From assembly GCF_000259275.1 (NCBI RefSeq), contig NC_017735.1:372001-436000 (forward strand): DNA of 64,000 nucleotides, written 5' to 3'. Within the stretch, counting starts at the first letter, position 1. Every line of letters starts with the position of its first letter. This DNA is from Helicobacter cetorum MIT 99-5656 (lineage in GTDB: Bacteria; Campylobacterota; Campylobacteria; Campylobacterales; Helicobacteraceae). The position numbers and the translations under genes were made by a program. The notes beneath the pieces were generated by a model that saw nothing but the letters and a program-made list of their open reading frames with translations, was not told the DNA's origin and ran no database searches. Below, piece by piece: positions 41,105-48,095 of this stretch.

Positions 41105-41875
41105 ATGAAAAAAGTTTCATACCTATTGCTTATAACAAGCCTTTTTTTAAACCTTTTGAGTGCCTCTAGCTTGTATGAACGCCTTTTAAACAAAGAGACC
41201 ATAAGCGTTGCGACTGAAGGCACCTACCCCCCATTCACTTACCACAATAAAGAAGGTAAGCTCACCGGCTATGATGTAGAAGTGGCTAGAGAGTTAGCTA
41301 AAGAGCTTGGCATAAACATCAAATTCCACGAAACCGCATGGGATATCATGCTTACAGGCTTAAAGGCAGGGCGCTTTGATATGGCCGCTAATCAAATAGG
41401 TTTAACCACTAAAAAGCGTCAAGCGACCTTTGATGAGAGCCTGCCCTATAGCTATTCAGGCACAATTCTACTGGTGCGTAAAAATGAAGAGCGTATCAAG
41501 GATATTAAAGACATTAAAGGCTTAAAGGCCGCTAACACCCTAAGCTCCATTTATGGAGAATTAGCCCTAAAATACGATGCGAAAGTCCTTGCAGTAGACA
41601 CTATGGCACAGGCTTTGCTATTAGTCGCACAAAAGCGAGCCGACTTGACCCTAAACAACTCTCTAGCCATTTTAGACTATCTTAATAGCCATAAAAACAG
41701 CCCTTTTAAAATCGCATGGGAATCCAAAGAAAAAAAGCGTGCCGCTTTCATTATTAATAAAAACCAAGAAAAAGCCCTAGAACTCATCAACAAAGCCATG
41801 CAAAGGCTTGTGGATAAAGGGGTTTTAAAACGCTTAGGCGAGCAATTTTTTGGAAAAGATGTTAGCAAACAATAA
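41105..41875 (+). CDS. Periplasmic amino-acid-binding protein of an ABC importer
   Basis: 256 residues with a signal peptide (MKKVSYLLLITSLFLNLLSA). The mature part starts with the family-3 solute-binding pattern ISVATEGTYPPFTYHNKEGK and LTGYDVEVARELAKELG, followed by GRFDMAANQIGLTTKKR. These proteins bind polar amino acids such as cystine or glutamine in the periplasm. It overlaps the permease gene, so the two are coupled. No ATPase gene is next to them; it must be encoded elsewhere. Confidence 0.93.
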   Translation: MKKVSYLLLITSLFLNLLSASSLYERLLNKETISVATEGTYPPFTYHNKEGKLTGYDVEVARELAKELGINIKFHETAWDIMLTGLKAGRFDMAANQIGLTTKKRQATFDESLPYSYSGTILLVRKNEERIKDIKDIKGLKAANTLSSIYGELALKYDAKVLAVDTMAQALLLVAQKRADLTLNNSLAILDYLNSHKNSPFKIAWESKEKKRAAFIINKNQEKALELINKAMQRLVDKGVLKRLGEQFFGKDVSKQ

Positions 41876-42572
41876 TCTGCTTTTCTTTTTAGAGCCTTTT
41901 AATATCAATAAAGAACGCCTAGAGCTATTATTAGAAGCGTTTTACCCCATGCTAAAAGCCGCTTTTTGTATCTCTATGCCCTTAGCTATCATTTCTTTTA
42001 TTTTAGGCTTATCCCTAGCGATTTTTGTCGCTTTAGTAAAGATTTCACCCCCTAAACATCTTATCCATAAAATCCTATTGCTAGGCTTGAATTTCTATGT
42101 ATCGCTCATGCGAGGCACGCCTTTATTAGTCCAAATTGTCGTAGTCTTTTATGGCTTACCCGCTCTTGGAGTTTATATAGACCCCATTCCAGCGGGCATT
42201 ATCGCCTTTTCGCTCAGCGTAGGGGCATACGCTTCAGAAACTTTAAGAGCGAGCTTTCTTTCTATACCCAAAGACCAGTGGGAGTCAAGCCTTAGCTTAG
42301 GCTTGAGCTACTTACAAACTTTTTGGCACATCATCTTTTTTCAAGCGCTCAAAGTCGCAACCCCATCTTTAAGCAACACTTTTATTAGCCTCTTTAAAGA
42401 CACTTCCTTAGCATCTGTTGTAACCATAGCAGAGATTTTTAGAATCGCCCAGCAAAAGGCTAATACAAGCTATGATTTTTTGCCTATTTATTTAGAAGCC
42501 GCTTTGATTTATTGGCTTTTTTGCTTAGTCTTAGGCGTAATTCAAAGGCGTGTAGAAAAAATCTTAAATTAG
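41859..42572 (+). CDS. Amino-acid ABC transporter permease
   Basis: About 237 residues from ATG 41859; TTG 41850 is an alternative. Five or so membrane segments are visible. The EAA-type coupling loop is around PKDQWESSLSLGLSYLQTFW, and MRGTPLLVQIVVVFYGLP is the classic His/Glu/Gln permease signature. It forms the inner-membrane channel for the binding protein just upstream. The overlap of 17 bp suggests translational coupling. Confidence 0.94.
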   Translation: MLANNNLLFFLEPFNINKERLELLLEAFYPMLKAAFCISMPLAIISFILGLSLAIFVALVKISPPKHLIHKILLLGLNFYVSLMRGTPLLVQIVVVFYGLPALGVYIDPIPAGIIAFSLSVGAYASETLRASFLSIPKDQWESSLSLGLSYLQTFWHIIFFQALKVATPSLSNTFISLFKDTSLASVVTIAEIFRIAQQKANTSYDFLPIYLEAALIYWLFCLVLGVIQRRVEKILN

Positions 42573-42610
42573 TGTTTTGATTTTTAAAGAATGAAAACAT
42601 TGTATTAAAA

Positions 42611-42630
42611 GAGAAGTTTTGCAACTTCTC
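42611..42630 (-). terminator. Intrinsic terminator of the 42.6 kb small hydrophobic peptide RNA
   Basis: An 8-bp perfect hairpin, GAGAAGTT-GCAA-AACTTCTC on the minus strand, is followed by TTTT. It lies directly after the peptide stop. Confidence 0.75.
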
Positions 42631-42637
42631 AATGATT

Positions 42638-42697
42638 TTAATAACAATAAGTTACTAAAATCATGCATAATAATGCTATAATAACAATGTAATTCAT
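42638..42697 (-). CDS. Putative type I toxin: 19-residue hydrophobic peptide
   Basis: The peptide reads MNYIVIIALLCMILVTYCY and would be a single membrane-spanning helix. AGGAG (42704-42708) sits 6 nt before the ATG. An extended -10 box (TGC TATAAT, 42784-42789) places the RNA start near 42777, and a terminator follows the stop, giving a compact RNA of about 170 nt. A second TGC TATAAT on the opposite strand, inside this ORF, would make an antisense RNA over the ribosome-binding site. This is the layout of H. pylori aapA/IsoA type I toxin-antitoxin loci, but the peptide has none of the AapA residues. No homolog is recognised; the toxin role is inferred from architecture. Confidence 0.6.
   Translation of the reverse strand: MNYIVIIALLCMILVTYCY
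42677..42682 (+). promoter_or_regulatory. -10 box for antisense RNA inside the 19-aa ORF
   Basis: TATAAT is preceded by TGC, an extended -10 identical to the one driving the peptide on the other strand. The predicted start is near 42690, reading across the peptide start codon and ribosome-binding site. Confidence 0.6.
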
Positions 42698-42766
42698 TGT
42701 TTGCTCCTTAAATTAAATTTAGAGAGCAAACCATCTAGAGAAGTTGCTACCTTCCTAGATGGTTTT
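42690..42766 (+). ncRNA. Putative antisense RNA antitoxin
   Basis: Predicted from the -10 box at 42677. It would cover the ATG and AGGAG of the peptide mRNA. It ends in a hairpin, AAACCATCTAG (42728-42738) with CTAGATGGTTT (42755-42765), extended inside by GAAG/CTTC and followed by TTT. On the toxin RNA the same palindrome forms the 5' leader hairpin, as in IsoA/AapA pairs. Confidence 0.5.
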
Positions 42767-42783
42767 AACTTCCCTAGACTTTT

Positions 42784-42789
42784 ATTATA
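42784..42789 (-). promoter_or_regulatory. Extended -10 box of the 19-aa peptide RNA
   Basis: On the minus strand the sequence reads GTGC TATAAT. The start is expected about 7 nt downstream, near 42777, leaving a leader of about 80 nt with the stem-loop at 42728-42765. Confidence 0.6.
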
Positions 42790-42878
42790 GCACAACAAGA
42801 TACCACACAAGACAAGTTTTCAAAAACAACCGCTAAAGATACAAAAACAAGAAAGCGCCAAAAGAGGATAACCAAACA

Positions 42879-42900
42879 ATATATATATATATATATATAT
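42879..42900. repeat. (AT)11 simple repeat upstream of alpA
   Basis: An uninterrupted AT dinucleotide run of 22 bp, 213 bp before the alpA start. The remaining part of 42791-43113 is AT-rich, and I see no gene in it. Length change by slippage could alter spacing or DNA bending in the adhesin promoter region. Confidence 0.85.
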
Positions 42901-43113
42901 CTTTAAGCAAAAAGCCCAGACTATTTGTAACCTTAATACCCCTATACCCCATTATTTCTCAACTATACAGGCTTTAACTCCGTATATTTAAGTTTAACTT
43001 AAATCATATTATGAAATAATTAACGCAATTACATCTACTTTGTATTACAACACCATCATACGAACTCTGATGTAACCACAAGCATATTTTAAAATCAAGT
43101 CAAGGAGTATCCA

Positions 43114-44706
43114 TTGATAAAAAAATCTAAAGCGCTGTTTCTTAGTCTAGTCGCTTGCGCTAGTCTCAGTCATGCAGAAGACGATGGGGGCTTTTTCACC
43201 GTCGGCTACGAACTAGGACAGGTTATGCAAGATGTGAAAAACCCAGGGGGTTCTAAGCGTGATGAATTAGCTAGAGAACTTAACGCCACCACTACGAATA
43301 ATATCTTAGGGAACAACACAGGGGGTAATATCGTAGGAAGCTTGAGTAACGCTTTCTCTCAGTATCTCTACACCTTCTTAGCCGCCTACCCACCAAATAA
43401 ATTAACTTTTGGTGGTAATCAAAGCGGTGATCATCAGCAAGGCGGTAACACCAACGATGTTGCCGCAAACGCTCTTTTACAAGGAACCGTCGGTCAAGGA
43501 ACTTGCGCGAGCGCTGGGACACATCAAGAACTCACCAACAATCACTCTTGTACAAGTGCAGGGTATTTTTGGCTTCCTAGCTTGAGTGAGAAGATCCTAC
43601 AAACAATAGGTGCAAATGTAAGCTACGGCACAAACACCACTTTCCCCAACATGCAAAAGCAAATCACCTATTTGGATTCGGCTAATATCTTTTTTAATGC
43701 AGTAAACGGGGCTTTAAGCAATGCAAAGACAACTGGTGGGTCTACAAGTAATCATCAAGGCAGTGGTAGTAGCGGTAGCACTATCCCTCAAACTGCTATA
43801 ACCTACCTAAAAGAGCAGCAAACCCTTCTCAATGAGGCCGCTAACCTTTTAAAAGCGGACTCTAATATGCTGCAAGCTTTCAACTCTACAATTGCAGGCC
43901 AGAGCTTGAACTCCGCGCAATTTACTGATTTAGTCCAAGCTGTTATCACGCAATCTCAGGGCGTTTTAGAAAAGCTCACAAAGAACACCGTTAACGCTAG
44001 CGCTGTTGTAAACGCTGGCATTACTTCTTTCAACCCACAAGCAACTAATAATGTAAGTAGCCGTGCTATGGGCTTGCCAAGCGCTCTTTTGAACGCTCAA
44101 AGAACCTTGCAAAAAATCAGCGCCCTAAACGCCGAAGTCAAAAGCATGCCTTATTTACCGCAATTCAGAGCCGGAAATAGCCGTGCGACAAACATCATGA
44201 ACGGCTTTTACACTAAATTTGGCTTCAAGCAATTTTTTGGGAAGCGCAGAAACTTAGGCGTGCGCTATTATGGCTTCTTCTCTTACAACGGCGCGCAAGT
44301 GGGCTTCAGAGCGACTTCTAATGATGTAAGCTTATTCACCTATGGGGTCGGTGCGGATGCACTCTATAACATTTTCAGCCGTTCGTATCAAAACCGCTCC
44401 GTAGATATGGGCTTTTTTAGCGGTATGCAACTCGCTGGCGAGACCTTTAACTCTACGCTCAAAAACGACCCGAATGTGAAATTGCATGGGAAATTGGAAA
44501 GCACGCATTTTCAATTCTTGTTTGACTTTGGGATGCGTATGAATTTTGGTAAGTTAGGCGAAAAGACCAAGCGCCACAACCAGCACACCGTGGAAATCGG
44601 CGTTCAAGTGCCTACGATTTATAACACTTATTATAAATCCGCTGGAACCACAGTGAAGTATTTCCGTCCTTATAGCGTGTATTGGTCTTATGGATATTCA
44701 TTCTAA
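43114..44706 (+). CDS. alpA: Outer-membrane adhesin AlpA (HopC)
   Basis: 530 residues from a TTG start with AAGGAG (43102-43107) 6 nt upstream. The signal peptide ends ASLSHA|EDDGGFFTVGYELGQ, the Hop N-terminal motif. The body follows H. pylori AlpA closely, for example ARELNATTTNNILGNN, GNSRATNIMNGFYTKFG and the barrel YYGFFSYNGAQVGF, ending YSVYWSYGYSF with a terminal Phe. AlpA is a Hop-family outer-membrane protein that, with AlpB, mediates adherence (laminin binding in H. pylori). The middle region is the most diverged, as expected for an exposed domain. alpB follows 10 bp downstream in one operon. Confidence 0.95.
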   Translation: MIKKSKALFLSLVACASLSHAEDDGGFFTVGYELGQVMQDVKNPGGSKRDELARELNATTTNNILGNNTGGNIVGSLSNAFSQYLYTFLAAYPPNKLTFGGNQSGDHQQGGNTNDVAANALLQGTVGQGTCASAGTHQELTNNHSCTSAGYFWLPSLSEKILQTIGANVSYGTNTTFPNMQKQITYLDSANIFFNAVNGALSNAKTTGGSTSNHQGSGSSGSTIPQTAITYLKEQQTLLNEAANLLKADSNMLQAFNSTIAGQSLNSAQFTDLVQAVITQSQGVLEKLTKNTVNASAVVNAGITSFNPQATNNVSSRAMGLPSALLNAQRTLQKISALNAEVKSMPYLPQFRAGNSRATNIMNGFYTKFGFKQFFGKRRNLGVRYYGFFSYNGAQVGFRATSNDVSLFTYGVGADALYNIFSRSYQNRSVDMGFFSGMQLAGETFNSTLKNDPNVKLHGKLESTHFQFLFDFGMRMNFGKLGEKTKRHNQHTVEIGVQVPTIYNTYYKSAGTTVKYFRPYSVYWSYGYSF

Positions 44707-44716
44707 AAGGACTCGC

Positions 44717-46270
44717 ATGACAAATAAGAATTTTAAAGAAAACAGCACAACAAATAAGGAATTTTTAGTGAAAACTCTTAAACAATCTCTTTTGGCGCCT
44801 TTAAGCCTAGCCGCAATCCTCTCTCTCAGCCCTTTGTCGGCTGAAGAAGATGGTGGGTTTATGACCTTTGGTTATGAACTAGGGCAAATCGTTCAGAGCG
44901 TAAAAAATCCGGGTAAGATTAAGGCTGAAGAATTAGCCAGAGAGCTTAACGCCACCAAAACCATCAATAATAGTTTCCAAAGCATAGGCGGCAATGTGGT
45001 AGGGAATTTAGGAAATCTCTTCATGAACGAGCTCCAAAACCTTATCAATCTCTATCCAACTCTTAACAGCAACCAAATACAAAGTAGTAGTAGTGAACAG
45101 GGTTGCAATGGTGCTAGTGGCTCATCCGGTTCCAGTGGTCATCTTTGCTTCAAAGGAGACTTTGCGTTGTATGAAAGCATGGTTAGTTCTGTTAAAAACC
45201 TTGAATCAACCATTAAAGCAGACACACAGCTAGGCGTTACCACTCCAAAACTACTGGCTGCACAACTCGGTAATATCAACACGCTCAACACCTACATGCT
45301 CTATATGAACTCTTTCTTAAAAGCTAATAATACCCCGGATGGCCTTAAAAGTTTTAACATTACACAGACCCAAGAAGTCAGCTATATCATCCAGCAAGCA
45401 CTGCAATTCACTGGTCCTGATGGGGATAGTGGGGTTATAGAAGCTTTCTTAAACGCAACCCTTGCCCAACAGCTCTTCAACTCAGCTAACGCAGGGAATG
45501 ATTTGAGCGCAAAACGCTTTACTAGCTTAGTCCAAAACATCATCAACACTTCTGCTAACGCGCTTCAAAAAGGTGTAAACGCTGACATCAGCACCAAAAC
45601 AGGCTATGAACCCTCTTGGTCTCAAGGTCAAGGCAGAAGAGGCTCTGTAGAGTATTTAGATAACACTCAAAACACTTTGGATAAAATCACCAGATTGAAT
45701 AACGATTTGAAAGCCCACCCATGGCTTGGGAACTTTGCTGCGGGCAATAGCTCACAGGTCAATTCGTTCAACGGGATTTACACCAAAATCGGTTATAAGA
45801 AGTTCTTTGGCGAAGATAAGAATATCGGTGTGCGCTATTATGGTTTCTTCTCTTATAATGGCGCTGGCGTAGGTAATGGCCCTACTTACAACCAAGTGAA
45901 TCTACTCACTTATGGCGTAGGCGTGGATGCACTCTATAATGTGTTCTCGCGCTCATTTGGTTCTAGAAGTATTGATGCGGGCTTTTTTGGTGGGCTTCAA
46001 TTTGCAGGCGACACTTACATCACCACTTTAAGAAACAGCCCACAGCTAGTGAATAAGCCCACAACTACGAAATTCCAGTTCTTGTTTGATTTAGGGATGC
46101 GCATGAATTTTGGTATTTTGAAAAAAGATTTGAAGAAACACCACCAGCATTCTATAGAAATCGGTGTTCAAATTCCTACTATCTATAATACCTACTATAA
46201 ATCTGGCGGTGCTGAAGTGAAATACTACCGCCCTTATAGCGTGTATTGGGTTTATGGCTATGCGTTCTAA
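44717..46270 (+). CDS. alpB: Outer-membrane adhesin AlpB (HopB)
   Basis: 517 residues from ATG 44717 (AAAAGG upstream). A GTG at 44768 with AAGGA 7 nt upstream would give a normal 25-residue signal peptide and may be the true start. Cleavage is predicted at SPLSA|EEDGGFMTFGYELGQ. The barrel part YYGFFSYNGAGVGNGPTYNQ and the end YSVYWVYGYAF match AlpB. It is co-transcribed with alpA. A Ser-rich low-complexity patch (SSSSEQG, GASGSSGSSGH) lies near residues 130-150 in the exposed region. Confidence 0.95.
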   Translation: MTNKNFKENSTTNKEFLVKTLKQSLLAPLSLAAILSLSPLSAEEDGGFMTFGYELGQIVQSVKNPGKIKAEELARELNATKTINNSFQSIGGNVVGNLGNLFMNELQNLINLYPTLNSNQIQSSSSEQGCNGASGSSGSSGHLCFKGDFALYESMVSSVKNLESTIKADTQLGVTTPKLLAAQLGNINTLNTYMLYMNSFLKANNTPDGLKSFNITQTQEVSYIIQQALQFTGPDGDSGVIEAFLNATLAQQLFNSANAGNDLSAKRFTSLVQNIINTSANALQKGVNADISTKTGYEPSWSQGQGRRGSVEYLDNTQNTLDKITRLNNDLKAHPWLGNFAAGNSSQVNSFNGIYTKIGYKKFFGEDKNIGVRYYGFFSYNGAGVGNGPTYNQVNLLTYGVGVDALYNVFSRSFGSRSIDAGFFGGLQFAGDTYITTLRNSPQLVNKPTTTKFQFLFDLGMRMNFGILKKDLKKHHQHSIEIGVQIPTIYNTYYKSGGAEVKYYRPYSVYWVYGYAF

Positions 46271-46282
46271 GCCTTTAGGCTT
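46269..46282 (+). terminator. Weak terminator after alpB
   Basis: AAGCC-TTTA-GGCTT overlaps the stop codon, and GTTTTTAG follows a few bases later. The short stem makes this a modest call. 46283-46587 has no gene I can support. Confidence 0.45.
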
Positions 46283-46629
46283 AGGCGTTTTTAGTTTTTA
46301 CTCTAGCCTTATTCCTTGACTTGTTTTGGGCTTACTCTTTTTGTAAGCCTATTTTTTAACCTTACCATTCACAAGTTTAGCTTAAGCGTTTTGGCTTAAA
46401 AATCTCATTTTTTACCCTCTGTTTTTCGCTCGTTTTTCATTGCTTTTTGCAGGTTGTTTGTTGATTTTGATAAGCTGTTTTTTGAGTTGCTAGAGAGCTA
46501 AGAGAGAATGAACGCTGTTTATCGTTGCTATTCTTTATAACACACTGCCATTATAATAGCCCAAAAATATTGGAGAAAAGATTGAAAAAGCACGCCCCTA
46601 AAGTAAAGGACAAATCTTTAAAAGGAAAC

Positions 46630-46653
46630 CCTACCTTTTAGATAAAAGGTAGG
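46630..46653 (-). terminator. Terminator of aapA-like locus 1
   Basis: A perfect 10-bp hairpin, CCTACCTTTT with AAAAGGTAGG around a 4-nt loop. A T-rich stretch follows on the minus strand. Confidence 0.75.
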
Positions 46654-46659
46654 AAACTC

Positions 46660-46752
46660 TTACAGAAATAAAATTAACACCATTTTCATCTTAGAAAAAG
46701 ACAATTTGATGTATAATCCCTTGTAAGAGTTCTTGCCACTTCTCTCTCTCAT
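46660..46752 (-). CDS. AapA-type type I toxin peptide, locus 1
   Basis: 30 residues: MRERSGKNSYKGLYIKLSFS followed by KMKMVLILFL. The central GKNSYKGLYIKLSF matches the H. pylori AapA consensus (GKNSWKTLYLKISF as I recall AapA1). The hydrophobic tail fits a membrane-acting toxin. AAGGAG (46759-46764) lies 6 nt before the ATG. The leader promoter is TATAAAAT at 46810-46817, giving an RNA of about 180 nt to the terminator at 46630. AapA1 is known to depolarise the inner membrane and drive coccoid conversion. The tail lacks the usual positively charged end. Confidence 0.82.
   Translation of the reverse strand: MRERSGKNSYKGLYIKLSFSKMKMVLILFL
46712..46717 (+). promoter_or_regulatory. -10 box of IsoA-like antisense RNA, locus 1
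   Basis: TATAAT lies inside the aapA-like ORF on the opposite strand, preceded by GATG. This is the position used by IsoA promoters in H. pylori. Confidence 0.65.
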
Positions 46753-46800
46753 GGCAAACTCCTTCATAATGAGATTTGCCCCATAATTGCAACTTATGGG
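46725..46800 (+). ncRNA. IsoA-like antisense antitoxin RNA, locus 1
   Basis: Predicted from the -10 at 46712. It covers the toxin ATG and AAGGAG and ends at the hairpin CCCATAA (46780-46786) with TTATGGG (46794-46800). The same palindrome forms the 5' hairpin of the toxin RNA. The ends are estimates. Confidence 0.6.
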
Positions 46801-46809
46801 ACGCAAGTA

Positions 46810-46817
46810 ATTTTATA
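46810..46817 (-). promoter_or_regulatory. Promoter (-10) of aapA-like locus 1
   Basis: TATAAAAT on the minus strand, conserved at the same place in locus 2 (47206-47213), about 60 bp before the toxin start. Confidence 0.55.
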
Positions 46818-47021
46818 ATAGCTTCTTTTAAAATAACCTTTTTGAAATTCAGTTTGATAAGAAGTTAAGATTTTTATTGTTTCAAGGCTTAAAGATATTT
46901 AAGCACACTAATACTTTGTGTTAAACAAAACCAAATAAAACGAGAATTTAACAATGCATGCGGTTTTATTTGAGAAGTTAAGCACGCCCCTAAAGTAAAG
47001 GACAAATCTTTAAAAGGAAAC

Positions 47022-47045
47022 CCTACCTTTTAGATAAAAGGTAGG
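47022..47045 (-). terminator. Terminator of aapA-like locus 2
   Basis: The same 10-bp hairpin as locus 1 (CCTACCTTTT with AAAAGGTAGG), directly after the peptide stop. Confidence 0.75.
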
Positions 47046-47053
47046 AAAGCCAC

Positions 47054-47149
47054 TCAGCGTTCTACTTTAATTTCTAAATTAAACCCCAGAAACGAGAATT
47101 TAAGATATAATGAACGCCAAGAGCTTTGTTTATCATGTATCATAGACAT
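47054..47149 (-). CDS. AapA-type type I toxin peptide, locus 2
   Basis: 31 residues: MSMIHDKQSSWRSLYLKFSF then LGFNLEIKVER. The SSWRSLYLKFSFLGF core and the charged end KVER are very close to the AapA pattern (SWKTLY...FLG...K-R), closer than locus 1. AGGAG (47156-47160) is 6 nt before the ATG; a second in-frame ATG is two codons in. The promoter TATAAAAT (47206-47213) and terminator (47022-47045) bracket a compact RNA. It is expected to be a membrane toxin held off by the antisense RNA. Confidence 0.85.
   Translation of the reverse strand: MSMIHDKQSSWRSLYLKFSFLGFNLEIKVER
47106..47111 (+). promoter_or_regulatory. -10 box of IsoA-like antisense RNA, locus 2
   Basis: TATAAT inside the toxin ORF on the opposite strand, in the same arrangement as locus 1. 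Confidence 0.65.
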
Positions 47150-47198
47150 GATATGCTCCTTTTCTCAGAATTTGCCCCATAATTGTAACTTATGGGGC
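47118..47198 (+). ncRNA. IsoA-like antisense antitoxin RNA, locus 2
   Basis: Predicted start near 47118. It spans the toxin start codon and AGGAG. It ends at a perfect 9-bp hairpin, GCCCCATAA (47174-47182) with TTATGGGGC (47190-47198). Locus 1 has the same hairpin with compensating or neutral changes. The ends are estimates. Confidence 0.62.
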
Positions 47199-47205
47199 GC
47201 AAGTA

Positions 47206-47213
47206 ATTTTATA
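47206..47213 (-). promoter_or_regulatory. Promoter (-10) of aapA-like locus 2
   Basis: TATAAAAT on the minus strand within the promoter/leader block shared with locus 1. 47246-47471 contains no gene I can support. Confidence 0.55.
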
Positions 47214-47471
47214 ATAGCTTCTTTTAAAATAACCTTTTTGAAATTGAAATCAATAATTTTTGCTTGAATAGAAAATGTCTGTAAAATTAAATTTGATAGC
47301 TCTTACTTGAATACGGCTTATAGGATGCAAATAAAACCAGAAATTAAACAGGGGCGTGTGGAAATGGATTTAAAATCCTTCAATATCAAATCTTAGCTTG
47401 ATTGCAAGACTGCCACACACTTTTTAAACGACAATCCCTAGAACTGACTGAAATTTTACAAGCCAAAAACC

Positions 47472-47499
47472 AAAGGTCTTAGCCTTTTTTAAGACCTTT
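47472..47499 (-). terminator. Terminator of the frameshifted small secreted protein gene
   Basis: A 9-bp stem, AAAGGTCTT with AAGACCTTT around a 10-nt loop. On the minus strand it is followed by GGTTTTTGG. It overlaps the stop codon. Confidence 0.55.
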
Positions 47500-47868
47500 A
47501 AAAAGAGAATAACAAAGTGGCCGTATAAGCCCCATGCTCAAGGTTCTTAGAGCTACCCGTAGGCACATGGATTTTGATGTGTTTTTGACACCCATTGAGT
47601 GCATTTTCATACTTCTTAGCGAAAGAATGTTGGTGATGCTCTAGGGGTGCTACCATGCTCTTACTCAACGCAGAGCTACTTTGTTTGATAAACATGCTCT
47701 CTCCAAATAACGACTTCATTGTAGAAGCAAACACACGCTTACGAATAGCTACTTCAATAATTCCATCACTAACTGAAGAGACCCAAGGGCGTGAAGAAAA
47801 CAACTTGATTTCGCCGCTACTCAAAACGCTTAGCCAAATCCCTAAAATTAATAGCTTCCTAACCCCAT
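47498..47868 (-). pseudogene. Small secreted/outer-membrane-like protein with a 5' frameshift
   Basis: The main frame (47498-47824) has no signal peptide at its apparent TTG start. Read further upstream it gives VRKLLILGIWLSVLSSGEIK, a convincing signal peptide. An ATG with AAGGAAGG directly upstream sits at 47866-47868 but is in another frame, stopping after MGLGSY. One more base in the G4 run (47863-47866), or two fewer, would join ATG to the signal peptide. The predicted product is about 122 residues and ends YTATLLFSF, a barrel-like C terminus with a final Phe. I do not recognise the family. It could be a pseudogene, a slip-strand switch or a sequencing error. Confidence 0.55.
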
Positions 47869-48095
47869 TGTCCTTCCTTAAATATGGCGTTTGTCTAGTT
47901 TAAAAACTAAAGACTTTATGAATTTAACTCAAACTCACCTTAAAATTTTATTAATTTTTAAAAAGATAACACCACTTTTAAAAAGAACGCCCTAATTTTA
48001 ACCAGATGTAAAAAATCTTAACAACTAAACTTCTCTTTTTGTTGCTTCCTTAACGAATTACCAATAAGATGAAACAATACAATGATTATTCCAAA

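Larger units (their letters stand above)
46588..47245. repeat. Tandem pair of AapA/IsoA loci: shared flanks
   Basis: Two blocks about 392-396 bp apart share near-identical ends. The terminator side is at 46588-46656 and 46980-47048, and the promoter/leader side is at 46774-46849 and 47170-47245. The peptide-coding middles differ. This is a duplication in which flanks are conserved and the toxin sequence has diverged. Confidence 0.85.
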
